Shown here: positions 48,947-61,519 of the stretch, piece after piece
Layout of the letters: each line of letters begins with the position of its first letter
Numbering within the stretch: the first letter of the stretch is position 1
From: Hypericum androsaemum
Taxonomy: Eukaryota; Streptophyta; Magnoliopsida; Malpighiales; Hypericaceae
Assembly: GCA_963995505.1 (NCBI GenBank)
Contig: OZ023187.1
Location: 13,789,176-13,853,175 of the forward strand
Reading direction: 5' to 3'
DNA: 64,000 nucleotides
The notes under the pieces: generated by a model
Databases searched by the model: none
Seen by the model: the letters and a program-made list of their open reading frames with translations, nothing else
Told to the model about the DNA's origin: nothing
Position numbers and translations under genes: made by a program

Positions 48947-49580
48947 GGTTTTTTTTTCTGTTTGGTGCTACAATACCCATATATTGTGAAAGTGGCATTC
49001 CAAATTAAAGTTTTGTGGATATGATGTCCACATCGGACTAAGTCAAAAAAAGTCATCTCTTGGCACCAATATATAACTTTTTTAGTCGTGGTGACCAATA
49101 CACGACTTTTTACGTCATTTCCAATATTCGGCTAAAAAAGTCGGATCTTGGCTAGATACTACAAATAAAGTCATATCTTGGCAAAAATTGACATCAAATG
49201 CGTCCGGCCTGGCTAGCCCAACTTAACTATCTAAACTTTTTTTTGTCAAATAATAACAATTTAATTAATATAATATTTCTGTCCGGTAGTAAAACAAAAT
49301 GACAATTAATATTATCAAAGAACGGTTTCGAACCCATGGTAAGGATCTTTGGCCAGCAAAGCTGGACGCACTTGATGTCAGATTTTGCCAAGATACGAAT
49401 TTTTTAGTTATTTCCTGGCAACGACATAAAATGTCAACGAGAGAAAAAGTCGTATCTTGGTGTCAAAATACGAATTTTTTTTTTGTAGTTTGACGTGGAC
49501 ACCACTTCCACAAAACCTTCATTTGGAATGCCGGATCCACAATTTCCACCCATTGTAGTACCATTTTGGGAAAAAAAACC
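48947..49580. mobile_element. terminal-inverted-repeat element, 634 bp
   Basis: Left GGTTTTTTTTTTCTG...GGTGCTACAATA and, reverse complemented, right GGTTTTTTTTCCC...GGTACTACAATG start inverted repeats that continue through GGCATTCCAAAT, TTTTGTGGA and TGTCCAC. The 7-bp direct repeat TATGGAT abuts both ends. The interior has several copies of AAGTC(A/G)(T/G)ATCTTGGC in both orientations. Non-coding and superfamily unclear. Confidence 0.65.
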
Positions 49581-49589
49581 TATGGATAG

Positions 49590-51407
49590 GGGTTTAAATA
49601 CAATTAACAAGAAATATTTAATATTTAATTGAACTATATTAATCATCTCTTACATGATTGACCTTTTGTTACTCAAATCAAAATTGACAGTCATAAAATT
49701 CAATTTTTTACCGCATACACCAACAAAGAATAATTAATCTTACACAAATTTCAAGTATAGATCAATTTTGCATAATTATTAAGAGTTAGTCTAAGTGATA
49801 AAATACTTTGATTTATTTTAAAAAAAATTGGGTACGAGTCTCACAATAAAAAAAATACGATTAGAAGAATCATCTCTAAAATAAAATTCGACAATGTTGG
49901 ACTATAATACGATTCGAGGTTTTTTTTTAAAAAATCTTACAATAAGTTGGACGGCAGTATCTTCTTCCTGCCGACACCTATAGTCTACTTAGACGCCTAG
50001 TCTGAGGGAACAACGCTGTCCTCTGGACATAGTTTTATAATTTCGGCAAAAGTTGGTAAAACGTTGTACTTTACGTGTTGCAAGTCCCAAGTTGATTTTT
50101 ATAGTTAACTTATGATTTTCCATCTACCTGACTAATAAACAGCAATTTAGAATAGCCGCAATTTCACATCCCCAATCCTGTGAAATGGAAACCGAGACAA
50201 TATATATTGATTTGAATTATTTGAAAGAGAATTCCGGGGCTGTAAACTATGAGAAAATTTAACACCCAATGTCGCAAAATACGTACTATTTATATTTTAC
50301 TTGCCAAAATTTTTTTTTGAAAGAGAATAGACACTAATAAAAAACTGCTCATAACTATTCTCGATGATCTGAATCTAGATTAGTTTCCTTAGAATTGTTC
50401 TTTCCAAAAACCTCTCTTAAGGAGTTAGCAAGATTTTTCAATAGATTAAATTTCGAAATTGAGTCTTAATTTATGTCCGATCTTTTTAAGACTGGTATTT
50501 TTCCTATAAATACTTGCTTGCATGTATTAATGTAATCAGTGGAAAATAGTAAGAAACTCTAACTAGGAGCGTTGCTAAATATAATTAATTTGACGAATTG
50601 CTTCAACAAAATTTGCGTGTCCTTTCGTTTTCCATTCAATTTCTTCGTAAATGCAATTTAATTCTTAACATAAAGTAGACAAATGGCCAAGAATCTAAAG
50701 AGACTAGTCCTTCAGGTTTGGAAGAGACAACCGATTCTTCAGATCAATTTTGGTCTTACGATCCTTCATAACTTTATTTCTTTGCGAGGTTGTTTGGATT
50801 TGGGTTGTCCAATATTTGGTGTATATTAGTCTACTTTTTCACGACCTTAAAATTTTTTGACTTAGATTCTATTGGAGACACTAATGTGCGTATTGTTGAT
50901 AGGCGTTATCTGATATTTTTAATTTACTCCTTCGTGGTGGACTATTTTGATAAAATACAACATTTACTCCTAAAAAAAAGAGCGGTGACCGTCTTATAGT
51001 TATTGTTATACCAGAACAAAAACAATGGGGAACAGCTTTGCACCCACTGGGTTCCCATTTCGCTTTCAAAAAAGTTCCAAGTACCATTATTAGAAAAGAA
51101 GAAGTTCCACTCCACCCCGCCTTTTATAGTATTAACGCCACTTGGAACCTTTTTGTGGGAGTATGTCCTCTTTTTCAATGTATTGTACTTCCACATATCC
51201 CGAGTTGTGTGTCACGTCCCGATTTTTCGAAAGTCCAAATCTGCAATAGGAGATTAAAAGATTTATGGAAGAGATTCCGAAATCCTCTACTAAAAACTAG
51301 AATGTTCTAGCATAAGTTTCTTTAGCTTCCATTAGTAAAAAATTCGTTGTCGTCCCTTGGTCTCCCCTCCCGCATCTCACTTTGTCTTTCGTGGTAAATT
51401 TGGACCT
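49590..51407. other. intergenic, no gene seen
   Basis: AT-rich DNA. Small overlapping open frames on both strands at 50790-51310 share no recognised domain. No gene called. Confidence 0.35.
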
Positions 51408-51416
51408 CCGAAAAAG

Positions 51417-51597
51417 GGTTTTGGATTGAGTGGAGACAACATAAAAGTCGTCCCCACAGAGAAAATTTTGTTTGGACCATCAGATTTTATTAAAAATCGT
51501 GTCTACAGATCTGACATTCATTAAAAATCGCGTCTATAACCAAAATCACTTAATCCATTTTAGTGGAGACAAGTTTTGTCCCCACTCAATCCAACCC
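51417..51597. mobile_element. MITE, copy 2 of the family at 1041-1223, inverted
   Basis: 181 bp with a perfect 9-bp direct repeat CCGAAAAAG at 51408-51416 and 51598-51606. Ends GGTTTTGGATTGAGTGG and the reverse complement GGGTTGGATTGAGTGGGG are inverted repeats. The body aligns with the reverse complement of 1041-1223. A 9-bp duplication suggests mobilisation by a Mutator-type transposase. Confidence 0.82.
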
Positions 51598-51676
51598 CCG
51601 AAAAAGCGACCCTCCTTATTTTCCACGTAAAATAATGTGGGAAGTCTTTTCAAAAATGTTTTTCGGTATGACTGAT

Positions 51677-52203
51677 CATTGTTTTTGAGACGGCGGGTCA
51701 GATAACCAGGTACGAATGATTACCTAACGAACCAGATGATTTCTGGTCAGACCGGGTAGTTGGCTCAGATTTTTGACCCAAAAAATTCTGGTTCGTTAGG
51801 TTTGACCAAAAATTGAACCAAAAAATCCAGAATTCACCCAACCCAACCCAACCCAAAAAAATTAAAAAAAATCAGATTATATACTCGATTTTTCCAAATT
51901 AATACAAAATAAACTAAATCAACAAAGATAATATACTAAATATTAAATAAATTGACCAATATATTGACAATATTAATTTTTAAACCTATTATTTACTAAA
52001 TATATATAAAAATCTCTAGTCCGACCACCGATCTGACCAGTCAGACCGGTCAACCCAGAGAACGGACCAAAATCTGGGTCATTTTTGAAAACAATGTGAC
52101 AGATAGATATATATAAAAATCTCTGGTCCGACCACCGATCTGACCAATCGGACCGATCAATCCAGAGAACGGACCAAAATCCGGGTCGTTTTTGAAAACA
52201 ATG
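51677..52203. mobile_element. hAT-like MITE with its right end tandemly duplicated
   Basis: Left end CATTGTTTTTGAGACGG, right end the inverse CATTGTTTTCAAAAACG. Left flank TGACTGAT (51669-51676), right flank TGACAGAT (52204-52211), 7 of 8 identical, as for an 8-bp hAT duplication. The right 107 bp, target duplication included, is present twice in tandem. Confidence 0.6.
51990..52203. repeat. 107-bp tandem duplication
   Basis: Both units contain TCCGACCACCGATCTGACCA, CAGAGAACGGACCAAAATC and TTTTTGAAAACAATGTGACA at a constant 107-bp offset, with a few base changes. Confidence 0.85.
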
Positions 52204-52211
52204 TGACAGAT

Positions 52212-52547
52212 AGAACTTGGATAATAGTTTTTCCATTACAGAAATATTGATAGGAAAAAAAAAATTTCGGTGTCTGTTTGAAAGTCGGTTGGAAGTAGAA
52301 ACCGAAGGGATAGCAAACAGCACTACAGTTGAAGATCATTTCCAATAAATTACAGGAATCGTTAATCAAGTGCTGGATTCATCATCCAGCTAAGAGAAAC
52401 AATTGTAGTGGATTAGCAACTTATTACACAAATAGTATGGTCGCGATCTCGAGTATATGTTGAATCACATGATAAACCGGACAATGCTCGTCTCTAACTA
52501 CAAGATTGGTATGCAAATGAGTGTCACCAATGAGTTGGGGAGACGGA
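52212..52547. other. 3' flank of the TOE1-like gene
   Basis: Sequence immediately downstream of the TOE1-like stop codon at 52548, probably its 3' UTR. Nothing else recognised. Confidence 0.4.
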
Positions 52548-55260
52548 TCACGGAGGAGGTTGCGGAGGAGTCGTAGGGAAGTAGAACTTGGATGCGTGGC
52601 CGGTGGTGGTTGCGGGCGGAGGGAGAGAAAGACTATGGGGTGCTTGGAAGTATGATTTTGATGGAAGAATGGCACCGGAGCGAGGAGAGGCCGAGAATGA
52701 GAATCCTGATGATGCTGCAGCAGAGAACAGTGCCATTGGGGTAGCAGTGACCTGGGGATCCACTTGCCACACCCAGTTGGGAGGTCCGTGAGAAGAACTT
52801 AACCCGACGGTCTTTCCGGATGTTTTATCCTGACAGAACAGATGAAGAATATAGTTAGAATGGACCTCTTGGAGGCAATAGTCAGCCAGCATCCACAATA
52901 AACCTCCATTTGATCAGTTGCCAGCGCGTATGAAAACAAGAGATTGGAAAACAAACCAGTAGTCAAATAATCTAAACGATCCTACGAAGTGAAGTGCTGC
53001 AACCAGCCGTAGATTCGGTCCATCGTTGATGACTAATTATCTTAGATAACTGATGCAGATGCAAAAAATGAGTGTAGTTAGTATCAGAACAGAGGTATAC
53101 GGGGTACCTCTCTAGGGAAGAAACCCGTATATACGTTGTTCCGTGAAGGATCCAATGCCCGTAGCCCTTTGAATGGTGGAACACCTCCTACGATGTCGTC
53201 TTGGATATCCATCTGCAATCGATTCAAGGGATCACATCAGTTCATTAGCTCTACACTTGCCTATCAATGACGATGTATTGTCGGGCAAGAAGTTACCCCC
53301 GAGTCCCTGTGATACAAGATTGGGACCACCTGGTACGGAAAACCACCTTCCCTTTCCTTTGAGCCATGGCCTGAAGGAGATATGCCTAAATTCAGATCAA
53401 GATTGTGATCGCTACCTGTATCAGAATGATCAAAGCGTTAAACCAAATGACAGAGACTTTCATCTGAAGCGTTAAACATTCAACAGGAAGTCATTTACTA
53501 ACATTCATTTGTCGCCTCAGAGGTCGTGTCCCCTTGATATGCACTGGGCTCGAAGTTTGTCACCGCCTCCCGTCCGTTGCACTTGATAGCTGCCTTGTCA
53601 TAAGCCCTGATTTCCACACAACCAAAAGGGAGACACAAGGTTGGATGGATCGCTATTGAGGTTGAAAATTGAGGCAAATTAATAAAGAATCAGAAGAATG
53701 TCATTTGAGATCACAAGGACCTTGCAGCTTCTACTTCGTTGTCGAACAACCCAAGATAAATATACCTGCAATCAAGCATCGTAATGTCCATGATGCAAAC
53801 ACCATGCCAATCATACCTTGTCAGAAATAGCACAAACCATCGGTTTGGCAATAAACATGCATCTATCTCCCAAACCACAATCACAGACCGCTCTGATCCT
53901 AATAGCGACCATAACAACGAACAGACACAAGTAGTACTCCTGAAACATGGCTCCTTACTTTTTCCCAAGGAATTGCCCCATTCTCGCCTCCCATCGGCCA
54001 CACTTGTGCAGTGTCACCCCTCTATACTTCGAGCTACCTCTAGAGAATCCAGTGCTCTGGCGACGCAGGATATGAACAAATTCTTCCTTGCTCAAGTTCT
54101 TCAGCTGATAAAAATCAGTCAAAGCTAAACATCAGAAAACCACTACCCCACCAACCAACCATTCAATCCAATGCTTAAACGAAAGAACTAATTCCCTTTA
54201 GAATCGACTACAAACTTCCAACCTGTTTTAGCTCCTCCTCATAGTCCCCAAGTGCAAAATTGATGTCAGCATCAACACCCCTGAACTTGATAGCAGCCCG
54301 ATCATACGCTCTGATGAAACAACACCACCAAAGGATCAGGAATACGAAATAAACGAGACGCGCGCGGATGAAAAATCTACGATGAACACCCGCCCCCTCG
54401 CAAACAATAACAACAGCTTCAAAGATGGAAGAATTATGTGTGTAGCTGCGAAATCCTACCTAGCAGCAGATAGAGCAGTGTCAAACCCACCTACACAAAA
54501 ATCAACTTCAAACGTCAGTTAGACCAACAAATTAAACGGTACTCTAATTGACTAAGAAGAAGATAGAGAGACACATATCCCGATGCTTATACCTAAATAA
54601 ACTTGCTTCCCACAATCCCTGCACAACAAAAAAAATAATAAAACAGAAAATCGAATTAGACCAAACAAACATAGCCACCAAATCAACTGAGCACCAACTA
54701 TTAAGAAAAACTAAGAAAATAAAATTAAAAGAACACAGACAAAAAGTCAACACTAGACCCGCAACCTCTCGAACAGAAAACTAACGCGGTCATTAACAAA
54801 ATTAAAAAATAAAAAGAAAAACTAAACAAAAAAGAGAAGAAAAGAAATGTGTGTGAGAGAGAGAGAGGCGGAGCGAGAGTTACCAAATATGAGATTCCCA
54901 GCGACCGGTCCTCCGGTAGAAGGTGACCCCACGGTACTGAGAGCTCCTGGAGCGTGGGCCCCGCCGGCTCTTCTTAACCGCCGTCGCCGGCGACGGCGAA
55001 GCCTGCTGAACAACCCGCACCACCTCCTCTTTCCCCTCTCTCTCCACCGCTCCCAACCACCTCGACGGGAACAGCTCCCTCGTCGCCGTGGCGCCGCCGC
55101 CCCGAACAATATCGAACTCGATCGTCGGTACGGAGCACGCGTCCTCCGCGTCGGCATTGACCACGGAAGACGACGAGTCCGACGTCGCCGCCTCCACCGG
55201 CGGCGGGCGGTGAGTCCACTCGGCCGAGTCCATCGCGTCCAGGTTGAGATCCAGCATCAT
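52548..55260 (-). CDS. TOE1: AP2-family transcription factor, TOE1/RAP2.7-like
   Basis: Nuclear repressor of the euAP2 group, known to delay flowering and phase change and to be controlled by miR172. Ten coding exons: 55260-54884, 54618-54593 (26 nt), 54490-54460 (31 nt), 54310-54223, 54104-53959, 53765-53721, 53606-53503, 53415 to 53297 or 53330, 53212-53108 and 52829-52548, about 440 or 429 aa. The N-terminus MMLDLNLDA is an EAR-like repressor motif. The first AP2 domain spans [31 protein letters not shown]...INF and the second [20 protein letters not shown]...KAAIKCNG. A second EAR motif, NLDLNLGIS, follows. The miR172 site lies in the last exon. MLDLNL at the start and [10 protein letters not shown] between the domains fit TOE1/RAP2.7 better than AP2 itself. 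The exon 8 donor is the least certain junction. Confidence 0.92.
52700..52720 (-). promoter_or_regulatory. miR172 target site in the TOE1-like mRNA
   Basis: Minus strand reads CTGCAGCATCATCAGGATT followed by CT, matching the conserved miR172 complementary site of euAP2 genes. It is in frame, encoding AAASSGF, C-terminal to both AP2 domains, as in Arabidopsis relatives. It implies cleavage or translational repression by miR172. Confidence 0.95.
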
Positions 55261-55487
55261 CGCTTAGTATCGGAGTTAGCAGGTCAGTTAGTAGCGACGG
55301 TTGCGGGCCAAAACGTCGGCGTTTGATGAAGCTTAACGAGACGATCCGTACAACAACCAGCCGGCGGTTATTTATCGCAAATTCATTTTCTTTTCTGCTA
55401 TTTTTCTTTTTTTAAGGTTTTTTTTGTTTGTCTTAGAGAGAGAGAGGGAACATCTTCTGGGATAGAGGAGGCAAGCTTGTGGGTAAT

Positions 55488-55499
55488 TATTTATAAAAG
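55488..55499 (-). promoter_or_regulatory. TATA box of the TOE1-like gene
   Basis: CTTTTATAAATA on the minus strand, about 230 bp upstream of the start codon. A GA-rich tract at 55434-55449 lies between it and the ATG. Confidence 0.5.
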
Positions 55500-57922
55500 A
55501 GTACTTTCATTTAATTAATTAATTATTTATTTTCTGTTTTGGGATAGGTGACCGGAGGAGCCGGTACCCAGTTGCTCGTTCCACCTTCTTGATGTTTGTC
55601 CAGAGATTTTTTTTCCTTTGTGGTCAAAATTCAGTTTGATACAATTAGTTTGGTGTTTTCTAACTCTTTAGGCCTCGTTTGTTGTTTCTTTTCAAAGTTG
55701 GACATTTTTTACGAAAATCAGTTTTTCTATCTTGAATGACTTTTTTTATTTTGAAAGAAAATATTTTTACGGATAATTTTTCTTTTAAAATACTCTTCTT
55801 ATCTGAGATGTGGCTGGTTGCGCATCAGGACATAAGCAAAGGCCCCAGAGTACTCTTAACCAACAAAATAAAGGCCCCATAGTATTTTGCCTCAATTCTC
55901 TCTCTGTCACTCTCTTGTATTTTTCTTTTTCGTTGCCCCCTAGTAGCTAACGGACGCAGGTATAAATAGTCGAATAATTTAGATTCGATTTGTTAATATT
56001 TTTGAAATATATAAAAATTTATCTAATAAATATTTGACATTGTTATATTTTTAAATATTTAAACAAAAGAATTTGATTAAAGTATAATAACTTGCCAATC
56101 TAAAGGTACGTAGGCAAATATTGCCCTACCATCGATTTGGTTTTTTTTTTTCAGAAGGAGGTTATTGTATTTTACTGAAAGTGGGTCAGGGAACTAGAAC
56201 ATTTCAATTATTGTATAATGTACTTGTATACTATAATGTGTATATGGGCCCCATTAAAATAAAATCCCATCTTATAATGTAACGTCGGTATGAGGTAATT
56301 TGGGTAATACTTTGGCTGGGTACTAGATGTGTGCCATTTTATTGGAAGGAAAGTAGAGGTAAGAGAGGATTTTTTATATTGGAATGGACAAGTGGAGTGG
56401 AATTAAATGAAGAATTTATGAAACATTTAAGGGTCATAAAAAAGTATGGGATGAATTTAATTCATTAAAAATTAGTCATTATTGTTCGACCAATGTAACA
56501 AATCATTTACATTTTCTGAATATCGATCACAGCCATTTTAGCACATAATTTATTGGACAGTTGGCATCCTCCGCTGTTGGTAATCTATATTAAGAATATA
56601 TAATCTACTATTTTACCAAACGGATAAATTACAAAATTTACTCAAAATCTACAATCTACTATTTGGATCTATCCAATAAACGGGGCAGCTGCTTCGGATT
56701 GATTCTCAACGACCAAATGAGTGTACCAAGTTTCTTCCTAGTTGATGTGTGGACCAGCTAACCATAAACAGCCAGGCCCACTCCGGGACTGTCGAAATTG
56801 TTGAAACGAACAATGAATAGTGAGAATGGTTTAAAGTGATAAAAGATTCTAATTTATTTAAAGAGTTATTCGGTTCAAATTTAGTAAATGTAAAAAATAT
56901 TGTTGGAAGAGTCACTCTTAAAATAATAATAAAACGACACTCCTGAAGTCTTAATATTAGAGCTTAAACAAAAATAACTGATGAATTCTCATCTTTGGCA
57001 AAGCTAATTTGCTCAAAATCACTGCTCTAAAGAATATCCTTCTACATTTCTCTGATTGCTCTAGCCAGGAAATAAACTTCTCCAAATCTAGTGTATGTTT
57101 ATCTGAATAGGAACGTAAGGCCAACAACTTCTTAAATCAATCATGCACATTGTTTGAGTGCTCACATGTTAGTAACATGGCTAATTAGCTCCTTAACCTG
57201 CAGTTTCTTATCACATGATTACTTGAATTTTGGCAATTGGTTGGAAAAGATACTCACTCTGCTTCAACATTTAGAAACTAATCTCCTAGTTTCCCATGCT
57301 TGTATCTTTTGTTGGTCTATATAGAATGCTAGGAATAATTTCAAGGTAAAATTATGCAAGGATATATTTAATTTCACATACACGTGGGTCACGTTTATTT
57401 CACCGACGAGGAGTTCTAGATGTTAGCAGAAACTATCTTAAAGCCAGTTTAATTATCCACTCATAAGCTTCCTCGTGGCACTGAACCCGCCTACTAATTT
57501 GACAGGTTGGAGCATTGGAATTTATTAGTACAGTAATAGGGACCACTGGATCAACTGATTAAGTTAATAGGTTGGTAAAAAATCTTCTGTGGGCCCTACG
57601 TAAAGATATGTATCATCATTGACAAGGGCTCATGATTCATACACTATTAGATAGTTATATATGTCAAAAATTAAATTATGATGATATTATGTCAAATATT
57701 TCTAGCAAACTATGATGGTCTGAAATAGTAACTTTTAGTCGAAAGTATGTAGTATTCGAAAACATGTTGAGTTGACTTTTGACTGATGATTAAGAAAATA
57801 GTTATTCTTATAAATGTTAACACTATTTCTTTTTCGGAAACCGAATTAGAAAGTTCATATTAAAATTGGTTGATGTAATTATGTAAATGTTTAAGGGTAA
57901 ATGCCACCCAAAAGGGTCATAT
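55500..57922. other. intergenic, no gene seen
   Basis: Upstream region of the TOE1-like gene and spacer, AT-rich. Open frames are short and featureless. Confidence 0.4.
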
Positions 57923-57935
57923 AATTAACTCCAAC

Positions 57936-58208
57936 TCATCTTGTATCCATTCAAATGCTTGATGTCACGAGGTTGCATCTTTGATGTTGTCTTGTGTTTG
58001 TTAGCCAACTCTTGTTTCAGCAGTTTTCCTTTTAGGTCGTTGGCTCTTGTTGCCTTTCGGCCGACCTTTGCCTCCGCCCATGCTACTTTGTCATTTTCGG
58101 TCTGGTACCTGTGTTCTTTAACGTTTCTTTGTCGTCTGTCCATGTATTTTCCCTTTCTCGTTTTGTATCCCGCTCTTTTAATATATATTTTGCGCCACCT
58201 TTAAAAAA
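57936..58208 (+). mobile_element. 5'-truncated LINE insertion, 273 bp
   Basis: Flanked by a perfect 13-bp direct repeat AATTAACTCCAAC (57923-57935 and 58209-58221). The 3' end CTCTTTTAATATATATTTTGCG followed by CCACCTTTAAAAAAAA resembles the 3' terminus and A tail of plant LINEs. It contains no complete domain; an 87-codon frame crosses it without recognisable motif. Confidence 0.75.
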
Positions 58209-58221
58209 AATTAACTCCAAC

Positions 58222-60479
58222 AACTCCTCCAAGACCATGCAATAAGCCAATAAGAAAGTTTATAATTCAAAGCAAAAAGAATAGAAAAAGTTGATTAATA
58301 ATAGGGACTCCCGCCTATCACTAAGCACTAGCAGGAGAATCCTCCAATGTCTACGGACATTTCTGTTTCCTAGGATTAGATCTTACCACGTTAGACTTTT
58401 TTTCCGGTCGGTTCCTTGAACGCTAATTTTAAGGAAATCACCAGCCACAAATTTTGACTTTGGATTCCACGTTTCGATCCTTTCTCTATCCGTTATCTAT
58501 ACGAGAATGACGCGTCACATGACGTTATTTGGGAAGAACGTAATTTTACCGTGATTCTAAACATGAACTATAAAATTATCAATCTATAAAATTATAATAA
58601 TTTGATATATCTAATTATACTTGTTCATGGACGTTGTTCTATTCTCAAGTTCGAGTATTTAAAAACGCACCGAATTAAATATTTGTTGAATTTTTTTTGT
58701 TATTTTTTAAAATTCCACGTGACTCTAATCTAAATTAATTTTTAATTTGTCATAAACCAAGAAAGTTATACCTGTTCATAGACCATCGTAAGATTTTTCA
58801 AAATCCAGACATGAAAACTTTTTCCATACGAAAAAAATAAAGAGTCTAAAAAGGTTTTTATCTTAACTGGTTAATTAACTGTAATCAAGCTGTTGCAATT
58901 TTTTGTACTTTGGATTAGGACGCTTCAAGTAGCGTTTTCCATCCAAATGAACCACGTGATATTAGATAGTATGAGTACAAAGTGTATAGGTTAACATGTG
59001 ATTATAATTTGATAAGAAGTTTAGGAAAAAATTTTGAGAATTAGTGTAGAGACGTTTTTATATATCAGTTATTTTTCGTGGATTAACATATGGTTCTAAT
59101 TTTTAAAGAAAATTTTGTATAAGGGATTAACATTTAGCTGCATATTTAAATTTAGGGAAAAGGTTTATTCGGACACGTAAATTAACCAGTTAACTGGCAA
59201 TACTTATAGTTGCTGCTTTAGTGGAGATTATAAGTTTTCTTAGTTTAACTAATTTTGTAGTTTGGGTTCTCATGAATGCATCATTGTTAAATACTTTGAA
59301 AATTTTACCATATTTCAAAGTTACTGTTCGATTCTTAGTCGAGCCGGTAGACCAGATATAAATTGGCATAAAAAGAAGTTGCTGCTTTCCATCCTCTTGC
59401 CATGACAATGAAATGAAACGAAATCAATCAATGCACATGATACAAAGGTAAATCATGAAAATGAAATGTACATACATTTTAGCACTGAGTTGTTTTTTTC
59501 CTTCCTCAAAGGCAATTATTATCACATATTTAGTAGACCTATTAATCTTACCTTAGTAGATCATAACTTAAATAATAACAGATTTTTTTATTAAAAAATA
59601 AATACTTATTATGTTTTCAAAATAAGAACAACAAACATTTGTAATTGGACATTTCATTATCAATCAATCTTTTTATGAAACTACGTGGTATCCGGACATT
59701 TATTAAACCAACTAATGCTCGTTTGAGTTGGGCAAGACATATGAATGGTATAAATATCTTTAAATAAATATTGAACAATGTTGTATTTTTGTTACTCTTA
59801 TTATGTTTATGGTTTTCTTCTTAATTGATTGAGATAACCACAAGCACATTGATCAGTCGTTGACAGTGTTAAACTGAAATAATAATAAAAATTTGAATTT
59901 AAGCTATTAAAAATAGCAATATTAAATACTTTTTCAAAATTTTTATGATTTTTTTATAGATCTTACTAATCTTAAATTAAATTTGTCGGTACTATGTTTC
60001 GATATCGGGTACTCAAATTAACGGGGTGTCCATTCACTTGGCCGGTCTCTATTCGAAGAGCCATCATTGGACCAGGAAGACGTCGACCGTACACGTGGAA
60101 AAACGACAAAAGTTATGGTCCATTTAAATAGAAAGTAGAGAACAAAGTGGAGACGTTGATGTAGAATATTATATAATTGGTTTTTTTTTAATTGTCAATT
60201 ATTATTTAGTACCTTCCTGTTAAAGGAAACCTCTTACCTTAAAATCTTTCGGTAAACTTATAATTCCAATTTTGGAAAATTCCAAACCAACGCCATGATT
60301 ACGACTTTCAACCGGACGTAGCCGGTTACCCAGGGAACTAGGAAGGCATCACGAGACCCTTGTTCCTTGTTCCAATCGGGTAAGAACACGTGGACAACTA
60401 ATCTTCCCCTCCACCCACTCTCTGGCCAACTTGACTATGAATCCTCGGTTGAATTCCTACGAACCCGGGCACCGGAGAA
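58222..60479. other. intergenic, no gene seen
   Basis: AT-rich spacer with no gene-like features found. Confidence 0.4.
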
Positions 60480-60488
60480 TATATTTTT

Positions 60489-61510
60489 GGGTAAATTACA
60501 TCTGGATCCCTTATCTTTGGTGAAATAGACCATAGAGTTGCAGTAGTTTTGTTTTTTATTTTGTTGTTTGTATAATTTGGTTATATTATACTCTCGGATC
60601 TATGACTTGATGTCATTAATCGATTATTTTTCATTTAAAATGACTATTATACCCTTGTTCCAGTTAACCAAAATCTCCGATCATGTTTGACGAATACCAA
60701 TTCTGATCATCTTCTCCGATCATTTGCCGGCGAAAACCAACTCTGATCATCTTCTCCGATCATTTTTTCTGGAAACACCAACCCTAACCATCTCCTTCAA
60801 ATCTACACCTCCCTCCACTGACCCCAACAACCCACATGCAAAATCAACCAAATCTCTCAATTAATCCCAGAACCCTCGACAACCTGAGACCCGTACAAAA
60901 ATGGCGGCATCCTCAAGGAACCCATTTCTCCACTCTACCCCTGATCAATCTCACAAAACCCATGGAAAGAAGGAAACGCAGCGTCCTCCCCGAAGCAAAA
61001 CGACGACGATTAAGAGGACGGCGTGGCGCCCCAACGATGAAGCTCGTCGTTCAACAAAACCCTCGATAACCTTAAGTCAGCCATGTCCTACACCGGCATC
61101 CTCTGTGCCCTTTTTTGAGTTAGTATGTTTTTTTTTTCCTAAGACGAAAGTGTCCTTCCCGTTGCTATTGCTCCCCATCGTCATCGTGGCCGTCGCTGAT
61201 ACCTGTCGGCGGCGATAATACCTGTTGTCGGTGATTTGCTTTCCAATGAGAGGGAGAGAGCTTGTTGGGACGGCTTGAAGTTGCTTCTCGGTGGTCTTCC
61301 ACCATTGTTCGTCGGCATTTATTTTTTTATTATGTTTTATTTTTTTAAAGGTGTATAAATTATTTACATGAAAAAATTGATTGATAACATCGGCCGGGAT
61401 CTCAGGTTATAATAAAATTAAACTAGAGGGAAAACAAAAATTATAATGCAAACTAAATAGATTCTATCATCTATTTCACTAAATACCAAGAGTCCAGATA
61501 TAATATATCC
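60489..61510. mobile_element. Mutator-like non-autonomous element, 1.0 kb
   Basis: Ends GGGTAAATTACATCTGGA and, reverse complemented, GGATATATTATATCTGGA open diverged inverted repeats that can be followed for about 150 bp (GTGAAATAGA(C/T)(C/G)ATAG in both arms). Flanks TATATTTTT and TTAATTTTT match at 7 of 9. The interior 60780-61240 is richer in C and G, with overlapping frames (60836-61069 and 60901-61218) of no known family, perhaps captured host DNA. Confidence 0.6.
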
Positions 61511-61519
61511 TTAATTTTT

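Noticed and set aside
54847..55326. 159-codon plus-strand frame opposite TOE1-like exon 1
   Set aside because: Arg-rich shadow of the GC-rich exon on the other strand, which has clear AP2 content.
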